Assembly (NCBI GenBank): GCA_030532245.1
Contig: JAUNLN010000016.1
Span: 1-46,921 of the forward strand
Direction: 5' to 3'
From: Actinomycetaceae bacterium
GTDB lineage: Bacteria; Actinomycetota; Actinomycetes; Actinomycetales; Actinomycetaceae
DNA length: 46,921 nucleotides
Below, one piece after another: positions 32,129 to 39,798 of the stretch (its first letter is position 1; every line of letters begins with the position of its first letter). The notes under the pieces are model-generated. The model saw only the letters and a list, made by a program, of their open reading frames with translations, was not told where the DNA came from and made no database searches. Made by a program: the position numbers and the translations under genes.

Positions 32129-33178
32129 ATGAAAGCAGCCGTGCTGAACTCTCCCGGAAACCTCGAACTAATCACCAGGCCGGAACCAAAGGCGGGCCCC
32201 GGCGAGGTCATCATAAAAACCGCTGCAAACACGCTCTGCGGCACCGACTACCGCCTCTTCACAGGCGCAAAAACAGCTGGCGTGCGCCCAGGTGTAGTGC
32301 CCGGCCACGAAATCTCCGGCTACATTCACGAAATCGACAAAGAAGCCGAACAGTACCTCCCCGGCGTAAAAGTCGGCCAGCAGGCCACAGTCTCCATCGT
32401 GGTCTCCTGCGGATCCTGCCGAAACTGCCTGCGCGACCTCGAACACCTGTGCCTCAACCTCGAACTCTTCGGCTACGCGCTAGACGGAGGCCTCCAGGAA
32501 TACATCACCGTCCCCGCCCACGCTGTGAAGCGCGGCAACGTGATCGCAACCGACAAAGAACTCGACCCCAAAGCCCTGTGCCTCGCCGAACCAATCTCGT
32601 GTTGCCTAAACGGAATCGACAACTACCGCGTCGAACTCGGCGACACCATCGTCGTACTCGGAGCCGGCCCAATCGGCCTACTCCACACTCAACTCGCATA
32701 CGCTCAGGGAGCCAGCCAAGTCATCGTCTCCAACAGGTCCAAGCCCAGGCGCGACCTAGCCGAAAAGTTCGGTGCGATCGGCGTAGACCCAACCGCGGAA
32801 GACCTCGAAAAGCGCGTCCTAGAACTCACCGGAGGAGCCGGCGCAGACGCGGTCGTAGTCTGCATCGGCGCCCCCGAGCTCGCGCACGAGGCGCTCCTCC
32901 TCGCCCGAGAAGGAGGGCGGGTCAGCTACTTCGCAGGCTTCCCCAAAGGTTCAACATCTGTAATGGAACCAAACCTCATCCACTACAAAGAACTCAGCAT
33001 TTCGGGCGGCTCCAACGCTCGCCGCCGCGACGTGAAACGCGCAATCACCATCCTAGAATCGGGAGCAATCGACACGGACGCGATGATCACCCACGAGTTC
33101 CCACTCTCTCGCGTACACGAAGCGTATGAGGCGGTGAACAAGCGGCTCGGCGTCAAGATTGCGGTAGTCCCCGACTAA
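32129..33178 (+). CDS. Zinc-dependent medium-chain alcohol/polyol dehydrogenase
   Basis: NAD(P)-linked oxidoreductase of the sorbitol/threonine dehydrogenase group, 349 residues. Catalytic zinc residues Cys37 (LCGTDYR) and His60-Glu61 (PGHE); structural zinc cysteines 94, 97, 100 and 108; Rossmann motif VVLGAGPIGLL. ATG at 32129 follows AAGGAG by ten bases; 14 more codons are open upstream. The gene stands alone and is divergent from the adhesin. The sequence is rich in C and A on the coding strand, unlike most genes here. Substrate cannot be named; a link to L-lactaldehyde from the rhamnose pathway is possible but unsupported. Confidence 0.88.
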   Translation: MKAAVLNSPGNLELITRPEPKAGPGEVIIKTAANTLCGTDYRLFTGAKTAGVRPGVVPGHEISGYIHEIDKEAEQYLPGVKVGQQATVSIVVSCGSCRNCLRDLEHLCLNLELFGYALDGGLQEYITVPAHAVKRGNVIATDKELDPKALCLAEPISCCLNGIDNYRVELGDTIVVLGAGPIGLLHTQLAYAQGASQVIVSNRSKPRRDLAEKFGAIGVDPTAEDLEKRVLELTGGAGADAVVVCIGAPELAHEALLLAREGGRVSYFAGFPKGSTSVMEPNLIHYKELSISGGSNARRRDVKRAITILESGAIDTDAMITHEFPLSRVHEAYEAVNKRLGVKIAVVPD

Positions 33179-33214
33179 CCACGAGAGCCAAGCGCTGTAA
33201 AACAAGAACAAAAA

Positions 33215-33258
33215 CGAAAAACGCCCGAATCCAAAACGCTGGAGGACGGCGTTTTTCG
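33215..33258 (+). terminator. Intrinsic terminator after the dehydrogenase gene
   Basis: CGAAAAACGCC / GGCGTTTTTCG, 11-bp perfect stem, 22-nt loop; the right arm carries the T-run. Confidence 0.75.
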
Positions 33259-33275
33259 TGGCATGCGCATGGCAA

Positions 33276-33362
33276 AGGCACCGAACCAAAAAGCGCCTGT
33301 CGGCGCGAAGGCCGCTCGCGGCGGCTTATGGTGGAGCCCGGGGCATAATTGGTTCGGTGCCT
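33276..33362. ncRNA. Possible structured RNA or palindromic element with nested hairpins
   Basis: Outer perfect 14-bp arms AGGCACCGAACCAA / TTGGTTCGGTGCCT enclose 59 bases that themselves fold: GCGCC-TGTC-GGCGC (33293-33306) and GCCGC-TCGCG-GCGGC (33311-33325), with GCCCGGGGC further on. The shape is a closing stem with two internal hairpins, as in a small structured RNA or a non-coding palindromic mobile element. Orientation is undetermined and no second copy was seen in this window. Confidence 0.4.
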
Positions 33363-33431
33363 ACATCTATTTTAAACCATTTGACTCGTTTCGTGTAGTT
33401 GGAAGGCGCACGTTAGCTCTCCACCCAAAGG

Positions 33432-33487
33432 CCGGTGCTTGCGCGCGCCCCACACCGGGGAAACGTCGTGGCGGGCAGGTTTGCCCG
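33432..33487 (+). promoter_or_regulatory. Hairpin-rich leader ahead of the membrane protein gene
   Basis: CCGGTG / CACCGG (33432-33458) and CGGGCA-GGTT-TGCCCG (33472-33487), the latter ending 12 bases before the start codon at 33500. No ribosome site is visible between them. They may control translation or simply reflect high GC. Confidence 0.3.
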
Positions 33488-33499
33488 GCGCGGTAGAAA

Positions 33500-34531
33500 A
33501 TGTGCGACTATTTGAAGGTGCGAGAAGATTCAGATAGCCAAGAAAATCCTGTAAACGACCTAGAAAAACTCAGGCGAGCCTCCCGGCTAGCCACTCCAGG
33601 CCTCACGGGAGCGACGAGCTCAGATACTAAACCCTCCCGTCTCTCACGAAACTTGAGGGACGCGCGGGACTCGCAGCGCCGCCGCGGCACCATGCGCGCA
33701 GGGCGCATGGACCGCATCCTCTCAATCCCAGCCCAGTACCTGTCTGCTACGGTCGCGATCCTGCTCGCCGCAATCGTGCTGATCGGATATCCCCTGTTCG
33801 AAGTTAGGGATGTTGTCACGTTCGCCGTCGTCGCCGGCATTCTCGTGCTCGCTCACGGCTGGGCTGATCTTGTGCGCGCTCCGGCGAAATACATGTCTGC
33901 GGTAACCATCCTCTTGACCGGCCTGTTGGCCGTGGTCGCAGTTCGACTGACCGATGACTACGCGTGGGCAACGGTCGCGCTCGGCCTCGTCGTACTTATT
34001 GCGGCGATCATGGAAATGACGCGTCCGCTACCGCGCGCAAACCTCGTACAATCCCTCTCCTCCTCAGCATTCGGTGGCTTCGTAGCGGTTACCGGCGTTG
34101 CGTGGATAACGCTTTGCAGGTCGGAGCTTTGGGCGGCGATCATGATGACGGCCGCGTCCCTCGTGATTGTCACGGTGATCGGAAACCAGCTCGGACGCAC
34201 GGTGCGCGCAAACGCGCTATGGGCATTCGTGTTCGCAGTCGCGGCGAGTGTCGCCGCCTCGCTTATCGCGATTTCGATGGGGAGGCCGGCGGGCGTCTTG
34301 TCGATTACGTTCGGCAGACTCGTAGGGTCTACGTCTGCAGAGGTTTCCCTCGTCGCCGTATCCGTACTCATGGGCCTCGGCGTTGCGGCCGTGGTGGTAA
34401 TCGTCGACGTTCTCTTTGGCGAACACGAACGCCGCATTTCCGAGGCGGGTGCCCTGGCTAGGGGAGCCGCGAAGTTCCTCCTTGCGGTAATGCCGATCTA
34501 CGTGATCGCAAGAGTAGGTGCCCTCCTTTAG
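33500..34531 (+). CDS. Multi-span membrane protein, unknown function
   Basis: Not recognised. 343 residues from the ATG at 33500: a charged, Arg/Ser-rich cytoplasmic N-terminus of about 75 residues, then eight or nine hydrophobic spans (for example LSATVAILLAAIVLIGYPLF and VSLVAVSVLMGLGVAAVVVIV). No transport or enzyme motif is visible. The start is uncertain: there is no clear ribosome site at 33500, and ATG codons at 33692 and 33707, nearer the first span, are alternatives that would remove the soluble N-terminus. Similar architecture occurs in actinobacterial conserved membrane proteins without known role. The following operon starts 209 bases later. Confidence 0.7.
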   Translation: MCDYLKVREDSDSQENPVNDLEKLRRASRLATPGLTGATSSDTKPSRLSRNLRDARDSQRRRGTMRAGRMDRILSIPAQYLSATVAILLAAIVLIGYPLFEVRDVVTFAVVAGILVLAHGWADLVRAPAKYMSAVTILLTGLLAVVAVRLTDDYAWATVALGLVVLIAAIMEMTRPLPRANLVQSLSSSAFGGFVAVTGVAWITLCRSELWAAIMMTAASLVIVTVIGNQLGRTVRANALWAFVFAVAASVAASLIAISMGRPAGVLSITFGRLVGSTSAEVSLVAVSVLMGLGVAAVVVIVDVLFGEHERRISEAGALARGAAKFLLAVMPIYVIARVGALL

Positions 34532-34728
34532 CAGAAGTGCGCGAGTAGCTAAAGCGCGCGAACTTGCCGCCTACTCAACACTCGTAAGGTTGTAGAAGGA
34601 GCGCGCGAACCTAAGCGTGAGCCTGCGCTCGCGACGCCGCCCGCGCACATCCCCCTCAACAATCGCCTCAAAACAGCGTATTTTCACGCCTTCGGGCATG
34701 GCTGAACCCAAATGTGGGGGATTGTGAA

Positions 34729-34741
34729 TAGCCTTGAAACA
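34729..34741 (+). promoter_or_regulatory. -10-like hexamer compatible with a leaderless start
   Basis: TAGCCT, then six bases, then ATG at 34741. No ribosome site is present. Same geometry as at the Lrp gene (23869). Confidence 0.25.
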
Positions 34742-35313
34742 TGATCGTTATTCCGCAGAATCTTCCAAATCAGGTTGCGCCCCTCACCTGGCTCCTAGGC
34801 ACGTGGATTGGGTGGGGCACGAAGAGCTCGCCGGAGGGCAACAAGCTCGTCACCTTCCAATTTGACGCGCAAGTTGTGGGGGAGAGAGTACGCACAGTGC
34901 TCAAAATCTACGACACCGACTCCATCGTCGAACTAGACGCACACATCGGCGCACTCGAAGGCGAACACGCCCTCGGCCGCAGCCGCCTTGCCAGTGAGGA
35001 AACCGCGTACTGGCACGTACTCGACGACGCCGGCCAAAAATACTTGCAAGTCACCTCCACGTGCACCGAAGGCGTAAGCGGCCTGTGGGTCGGCAAAGTC
35101 CAAGGCCCGCGAATCCGCCTCCTCCTCGACACCGCCGCACGCCACGAGGGCGCGCCCGCAGTGTCGAAAGGCGAGCGGATGCTAGGACTCGTCAACTCAG
35201 ATATTTTCTTCACTAGAAGTTACTCCGTAGAAGACGGTGAACTAGTCACATCGGGCCGGGTCGCCCGCGTTGCAGACCCGGAGCCGATAGAAACGTTTGA
35301 GAGGCAAAAATGA
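34741..35313 (+). CDS. FABP-like (nitrobindin-superfamily) beta-barrel protein
   Basis: A small lipocalin-like beta barrel of 190 residues. The N-terminal signature LLGTWIGWGT is characteristic of the nitrobindin/THAP4/FABP-like family, and the rest is alternating strands (VTFQFDAQVVGERVRTVLKI, YLQVTSTCTEGVSGLWVG). Nitrobindins that bind ferric haem use a histidine in the last strand; here the last 35 residues contain none, so this is more like the non-haem Rv0813c-type branch. The stop overlaps the ygfZ start by 4 bp (ATGA), and ygfZ overlaps dtd in turn, so the three form one tightly coupled operon. Ligand unknown. Confidence 0.8.
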   Translation: MIVIPQNLPNQVAPLTWLLGTWIGWGTKSSPEGNKLVTFQFDAQVVGERVRTVLKIYDTDSIVELDAHIGALEGEHALGRSRLASEETAYWHVLDDAGQKYLQVTSTCTEGVSGLWVGKVQGPRIRLLLDTAARHEGAPAVSKGERMLGLVNSDIFFTRSYSVEDGELVTSGRVARVADPEPIETFERQK

Positions 35314-36539
35314 TGGAATCCCCACTGCTTAAAAGGCCGGGCGCAATGCCCGATTCGATAGATGAGGGTGTTGCAGGCCGCTTCAAAGATTGGAGCGACG
35401 AGCAGTGGGAACTCGAAGCCGGCCGCGCGCTATCAGACATGTCCGACATGGGGGTCGTGCGCGTGAGTGGCCCCGACCGCCTGTCTTGGCTCACCACAAT
35501 CTCCTCGCAGGTGGTTGACCCGCTCCCCGTGGGCGAATCGCGCGAACTGCTCCTCCTCGACCACAACGGCCGCATCAGCTTCGCCGCCGGCATTATCGAC
35601 GACGGGCAGGCCGCAACCCTCCTCGTCGAAGGTAACCGCGCCGAAGCGCTGACTGAGTTTTTGGAGAGCATGAAGTTCATGCTCCGCGTCGAAATCCAAA
35701 ACGTGACCGGCGAAATCGCGCTTGTAGGAGGCATCCTGCGCCGCGAAACCGACAGCGCCGACGCTTCAAACCCGGCCGGCGGTGAGAGCGCAGAGCTGTA
35801 CAAGCGCGCCACCAAAACGGTTGAGGATCTACCCGGCTACCAGTTCACCTGGGTCGATCCGTGGCCTGGAATCAGCGAGGGAGGCGCGGCCTACACGCCC
35901 GCAGACTTCAAGCACCCGGCGGCAGGCCGCACTCGCGTGCTCCACGGCGTGAACCGCGCCGACCTGGAGGCGTTCGCAAACGCGTGGGACGAGCGCGGAT
36001 CGTGGGCGGGCCGCGTGGTTTGGGAGGCGCTACGAATCGAAGACTTGCGCCCACGCTTTGGCCGCGAGGTGGATGAGAAGGCTGTGCCTCACGAACTCGA
36101 TTGGCTGCGCACGGCGGTCCACCTGGAGAAGGGCTGCTACTCGGGCCAGGAAACGGTTGCGCGAATCGTGAACTTGGGTAAGCCGCCGAGGCGTCTCGTG
36201 CTACTACAGCTTGACGGCTCGCAAACGCGCGTGGTGAAGCCGGGCGCCTCCGTCGAACTGAAGGGCCGCAGTGTTGGCCGCGTGACCTCGGTTGCGCGCC
36301 ACGCAGACTGGGGCCCGATCGCGCTTGCTCTCGTGCGCCGCGGAATCGCGCTAGACGTAGAGCTCGATGTTGAAACCGATGAGGGCCCGATTTCGGCCGC
36401 CCAGGAGGTTATCGTCGACCCGCTTGGCCGCTCCACGGCAACACCTGATGAGCGCCCGGGCGAGGAGTTTCGCCGCGCGAGCCGTGACCTTCGCCCCGGC
36501 CGTCAGGGCGGCCTAAACGTCGGAGGGATGTCGCTGTGA
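35310..36539 (+). CDS. ygfZ: Folate-binding YgfZ/GcvT-like protein
   Basis: Tetrahydrofolate-dependent helper in iron-sulfur cluster protein maintenance, 409 residues. The diagnostic motif KGCYSGQE is at 274-281, with the conserved Cys276. The N-terminal half shows the GcvT-like fold ([20 protein letters not shown]). It is longer than E. coli YgfZ (326 residues), with an extended C-terminus as in actinobacterial members. Two overlapping ATGs at 35310 and 35313 are both possible. It overlaps the genes on both sides. Confidence 0.92.
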   Translation: MMESPLLKRPGAMPDSIDEGVAGRFKDWSDEQWELEAGRALSDMSDMGVVRVSGPDRLSWLTTISSQVVDPLPVGESRELLLLDHNGRISFAAGIIDDGQAATLLVEGNRAEALTEFLESMKFMLRVEIQNVTGEIALVGGILRRETDSADASNPAGGESAELYKRATKTVEDLPGYQFTWVDPWPGISEGGAAYTPADFKHPAAGRTRVLHGVNRADLEAFANAWDERGSWAGRVVWEALRIEDLRPRFGREVDEKAVPHELDWLRTAVHLEKGCYSGQETVARIVNLGKPPRRLVLLQLDGSQTRVVKPGASVELKGRSVGRVTSVARHADWGPIALALVRRGIALDVELDVETDEGPISAAQEVIVDPLGRSTATPDERPGEEFRRASRDLRPGRQGGLNVGGMSL

Positions 36540-36964
36540 GGGCAGTAATTCAGCGCGTGCAGGGCGCTTCGGTGTCGGTAGACGGGGAGGTCATCGGCCG
36601 CGTCGATGGCACCGGCCTTTGCGTTTTAGTGGGCGTTACCCACGACGACGGCTCGCAGCAGGTGAAAACTATCGCCCGCAAGATTGCGTCGCTTCGGATT
36701 TTGGAGGGGGAGCAGTCGGTTACAGACGTAGGCGCCGGCGTGCTCGTGATCTCCCAGTTCACCCTGTACGGGGACGCACGAAAGGGCAGGCGCCCAACGT
36801 GGCAGGCGGCCGCCCCCGGCGACGTGGCTGAGCCGCTCGTCGATGCGGTGGTCGAAGAACTGCGCTCCGAATACGGCCTGCACGTAGAGACCGGCCGCTT
36901 CGGCGCGAACATGCAAGTGAGCCTCACGAACGACGGCCCGGTAACTATCCTTCTCGAGGCTTGA
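36536..36964 (+). CDS. dtd: D-aminoacyl-tRNA deacylase
   Basis: Removes D-amino acids wrongly attached to tRNA, 142 residues, the normal length. The catalytic-site motif SQFTLYGD begins at Ser73, and the cross-subunit Gly-cisPro motif is in [10 protein letters not shown] near the C-terminus. The GTG start overlaps the ygfZ stop (GTGA). It is the last gene of the FABP-ygfZ-dtd operon. Confidence 0.95.
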   Translation: MRAVIQRVQGASVSVDGEVIGRVDGTGLCVLVGVTHDDGSQQVKTIARKIASLRILEGEQSVTDVGAGVLVISQFTLYGDARKGRRPTWQAAAPGDVAEPLVDAVVEELRSEYGLHVETGRFGANMQVSLTNDGPVTILLEA

Positions 36965-37083
36965 GCATAAAACCTCCCGCAAGCGCCTGCGAATACGCAT
37001 TTTCAAGCTAATGGTGAACAAACGCGAAAATGGTTGCGCCGACCTTTAATGTGGAAGTAATGCAATCTTGAGGGAGGCTATCT

Positions 37084-39558
37084 ATGTTCGAGAGGTTTAC
37101 CGACCGCGCTCGCCGCGTTGTGGTGCTCGCGCAAAATGAGGCGCGTAGCCTCAATCACAATTACATTGGCACTGAGCACCTGCTGCTCGGCTTGATTGAA
37201 GAGGGCGAAGGCGTTGCCGCTAAGGCCCTTGAAATGATGGGCGCCGAGCCGGACGCCGTTCGCGAAACGGTTGTTGAGATGATCGGCAAGGGCTCGCAGG
37301 AGCCGAAGGGCACGATCCCGTTCACGCCGCGTGCGAAGAAGGTTTTCGAGTTCGCACTACGCGAGGCGCTCCAGCTTGGCCACAACTACATCGGCACCGA
37401 GCACATGCTCCTCGGTTTGATCCGTGAGGGCGAAAGCGTTGCAACGAAGGTCTTGGTGGAGCTCGACATCGATTTGGGTCAGCTGCGTGAGACCGTGATC
37501 CAGCTTCTGCGCGGATACCAGCGTCAGTCCGGTGGCCGCGAGTCGGTTGGTGCGGGCGCTCCCATGCGCGAGCAGCAGTCGAACTCTGCGATTTTGGAGC
37601 AGTTTGGCCGCTCCCTCACGAATGCCGCCCGCGAGGGTTCGCTCGACCCGGTTGTGGGCCGCGTGCAGGAGATGGAACGCGTAATGCAGATTCTGTCGCG
37701 CCGCACGAAGAACAACCCCGTGCTTATCGGTGAGCCGGGCGTTGGTAAGACCGCCGTCGTTGAGGGCCTCGCGCAGGCTATCGTGCGCGGCGACGTGCCC
37801 GAAACGCTGCGGGACAAGCAGATTTACAGCCTCGACATGGGTTCCCTCGTTGCGGGTTCGCGCTACCGCGGTGACTTCGAGGAGCGCCTGAAGAAGGTGC
37901 TGAAGGAGATCCGCACGCGCGGCGACATCATCCTCTTCATCGACGAGATTCACACGCTCGTTGGTGCGGGTGCGGCTGAGGGCGCGATCGACGCAGCCCA
38001 GATCCTAAAGCCGATGCTCGCTCGCGGTGAGCTCCAGACGATCGGTGCAACCACGCTTGAGGAATACCGTAAGCACATTGAAAAAGACGCAGCCCTGGAG
38101 CGTCGTTTCCAGCCGGTGAAGGTCGACGAGCCGTCGGTTGAAGAGACGATTTCGATCCTGAAGGGTCTTCGCGACCGCTACGAGGCACACCACCGCATCA
38201 TCATCACGGATGAGGCGCTGGCCGCGGCCGCTCAGCTTGCGGACCGCTACGTGTCGGATCGCTTCATGCCTGACAAGGCAATCGACCTGGTTGATGAGGC
38301 GGGTGCTCGCATGAGGATTCGTCGCATGACGGCTCCGCCGGAGCTTCGCGAGCTCGACGAGCGCATTGCGGAGGTTCGCCGCAACAAGGAGTCCGCGATC
38401 GACGATCAGGACTTCGAGCGCGCTGCAGCGCTTCGCGACGAGGAGAAGAAGCTCGCGGAGCAACGTGACGAGCAGGAGAAGTCTTGGCGTGCCGGCGACA
38501 GCGACACGATCAGTGAGATTGGCGAGCCTGAGATTGCTGAGGTTCTCGCAATGTCTACGGGCATCCCGGTTGTGAAGCTAACCGAGGCTGAGTCGCAGAA
38601 GCTTCTGCATATGGAAGACGAGCTCCACAAGCGCATTATTGGCCAGGATGACGCGGTTCGCGCACTGTCTCAGTCGATTCGCCGCACGCGTTCGGGTCTT
38701 AAGGATCCGAAGCGTCCGGGTGGCTCCTTCATCTTCGCCGGCCCGACCGGTGTTGGTAAGACGGAGCTTGCGAAGACGCTCGCAGAGTTCCTCTTTGGCG
38801 ATGAGGATGCGCTGATCCAGCTGGATATGTCGGAGTTCTCGGAGAAGCACACGGCTTCGCGCCTGTTTGGTGCCCCTCCGGGTTACGTCGGTTACGACGA
38901 GGGCGGTCAGTTGACCGAGAAGGTTCGCCGTCGCCCGTTCTCCGTGGTGTTGTTCGACGAGGTGGAGAAGGCTCACGCCGACATCTTCAACTCGCTACTC
39001 CAGATTCTTGAGGAGGGCCGTTTGACGGACTCCCAGGGTAGGGTAGTGGACTTCAAGAACACGATCATCATCATGACCACGAACCTTGGTACGCGCGACA
39101 TTAACAAGGGCGTGCTCACGGGCTTCCAGGCGCCGGGCGCTCAGGCGAACGATTACGATCGCATGAAGCAGAAGGTGAATGAGGAGCTGAAGCAGCACTT
39201 CCGCCCCGAGTTCTTGAACCGTGTGGATGAGACCATCGTGTTCCCGCCGCTCCAGAAGGAGCAGATCGTTGAGATCGTCGACCTGATGGTGGCTCAGCTT
39301 GCTGAGCGCATGGCGGATCAGAACATGCAGCTCGAGATGACGGAGGCGGCACGCCTGCTACTCGCCGACAAGGGCTTCGACCCAGTTCTCGGTGCTCGTC
39401 CGCTGCGTCGCGCCCTCCAGCGTGAGATTGAAGACATGCTTTCGGAGAAGATTTTGTTCGGCGAAATCGAGCGTGGCGACACCGTAGTGGTCGATGCTGA
39501 GGGCATTGAAGGCGAAAAGCGCTTCACTTTCACGCCCAGGCGCCCCGCAGTTTCCTAA
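37084..39558 (+). CDS. clpC: ATP-dependent Clp protease ATPase ClpC
   Basis: HSP100 unfoldase that feeds substrates to ClpP, 824 residues. Tandem Clp N repeats occupy about 1-145, the first AAA+ module has Walker A GEPGVGKT (217-224), a UVR-type coiled segment ([20 protein letters not shown]) lies in the middle, and the second AAA+ module has GPTGVGKTE. The loop [10 protein letters not shown] is the likely ClpP docking region in place of the usual VGF/LGF. AGGGAGG lies 6 bases before the ATG. The 119-base upstream gap holds a promoter that I could not pin down; no exact CGC-N5-GCG ClgR-type site was found. Confidence 0.97.
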   Translation: MFERFTDRARRVVVLAQNEARSLNHNYIGTEHLLLGLIEEGEGVAAKALEMMGAEPDAVRETVVEMIGKGSQEPKGTIPFTPRAKKVFEFALREALQLGHNYIGTEHMLLGLIREGESVATKVLVELDIDLGQLRETVIQLLRGYQRQSGGRESVGAGAPMREQQSNSAILEQFGRSLTNAAREGSLDPVVGRVQEMERVMQILSRRTKNNPVLIGEPGVGKTAVVEGLAQAIVRGDVPETLRDKQIYSLDMGSLVAGSRYRGDFEERLKKVLKEIRTRGDIILFIDEIHTLVGAGAAEGAIDAAQILKPMLARGELQTIGATTLEEYRKHIEKDAALERRFQPVKVDEPSVEETISILKGLRDRYEAHHRIIITDEALAAAAQLADRYVSDRFMPDKAIDLVDEAGARMRIRRMTAPPELRELDERIAEVRRNKESAIDDQDFERAAALRDEEKKLAEQRDEQEKSWRAGDSDTISEIGEPEIAEVLAMSTGIPVVKLTEAESQKLLHMEDELHKRIIGQDDAVRALSQSIRRTRSGLKDPKRPGGSFIFAGPTGVGKTELAKTLAEFLFGDEDALIQLDMSEFSEKHTASRLFGAPPGYVGYDEGGQLTEKVRRRPFSVVLFDEVEKAHADIFNSLLQILEEGRLTDSQGRVVDFKNTIIIMTTNLGTRDINKGVLTGFQAPGAQANDYDRMKQKVNEELKQHFRPEFLNRVDETIVFPPLQKEQIVEIVDLMVAQLAERMADQNMQLEMTEAARLLLADKGFDPVLGARPLRRALQREIEDMLSEKILFGEIERGDTVVVDAEGIEGEKRFTFTPRRPAVS

Positions 39559-39586
39559 CTCTTTACTAACCGCATATTTGCACTTT

Positions 39587-39644
39587 GCTCCCCGCGAGGA
39601 GATCTGAGAGATCGGATACCTCTTTGCGGGGAGCGCTTTGTTTT
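39587..39644 (+). terminator. Intrinsic terminator after clpC
   Basis: GCTCCCCGC / GCGGGGAGC closing stem, extended inward by GAGG / CCTC and ATCT / AGAT, followed by GCTTTGTTTT. It starts 28 bases past the clpC stop. Confidence 0.88.
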
Positions 39645-39798
39645 CCGCTATAATTTTCAGGCCGAATGGTCAGATTTTCGTAGGGGCTTCTGCGTTGGGT
39701 GAACTTGTGCAGTAGTTGTTACCCTAGAAAACAGTGTGCAAGCACGTGCCGTGATGGAGCGGCTACAAAGATTAGTTATAGGAAAGAAGAGGCCACGA

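Larger units (their letters stand above)
33179..33499. other. Highly structured intergenic region after the dehydrogenase gene
   Basis: 321 bases without a credible gene. In order: a terminator (33215-33258), the multi-stem inverted-repeat element (33276-33362), an AT-rich patch that may hold a promoter, and two more hairpins (33432-33458 and 33472-33487) directly before the next start codon. I match none of it to tRNA, SRP RNA, RNase P, tmRNA or a known riboswitch. Confidence 0.5.

Noticed and set aside
36965-37083. ClgR operator upstream of clpC
   Set aside because: No exact CGC-N5-GCG motif; the CGC and GCG words present have wrong spacing.
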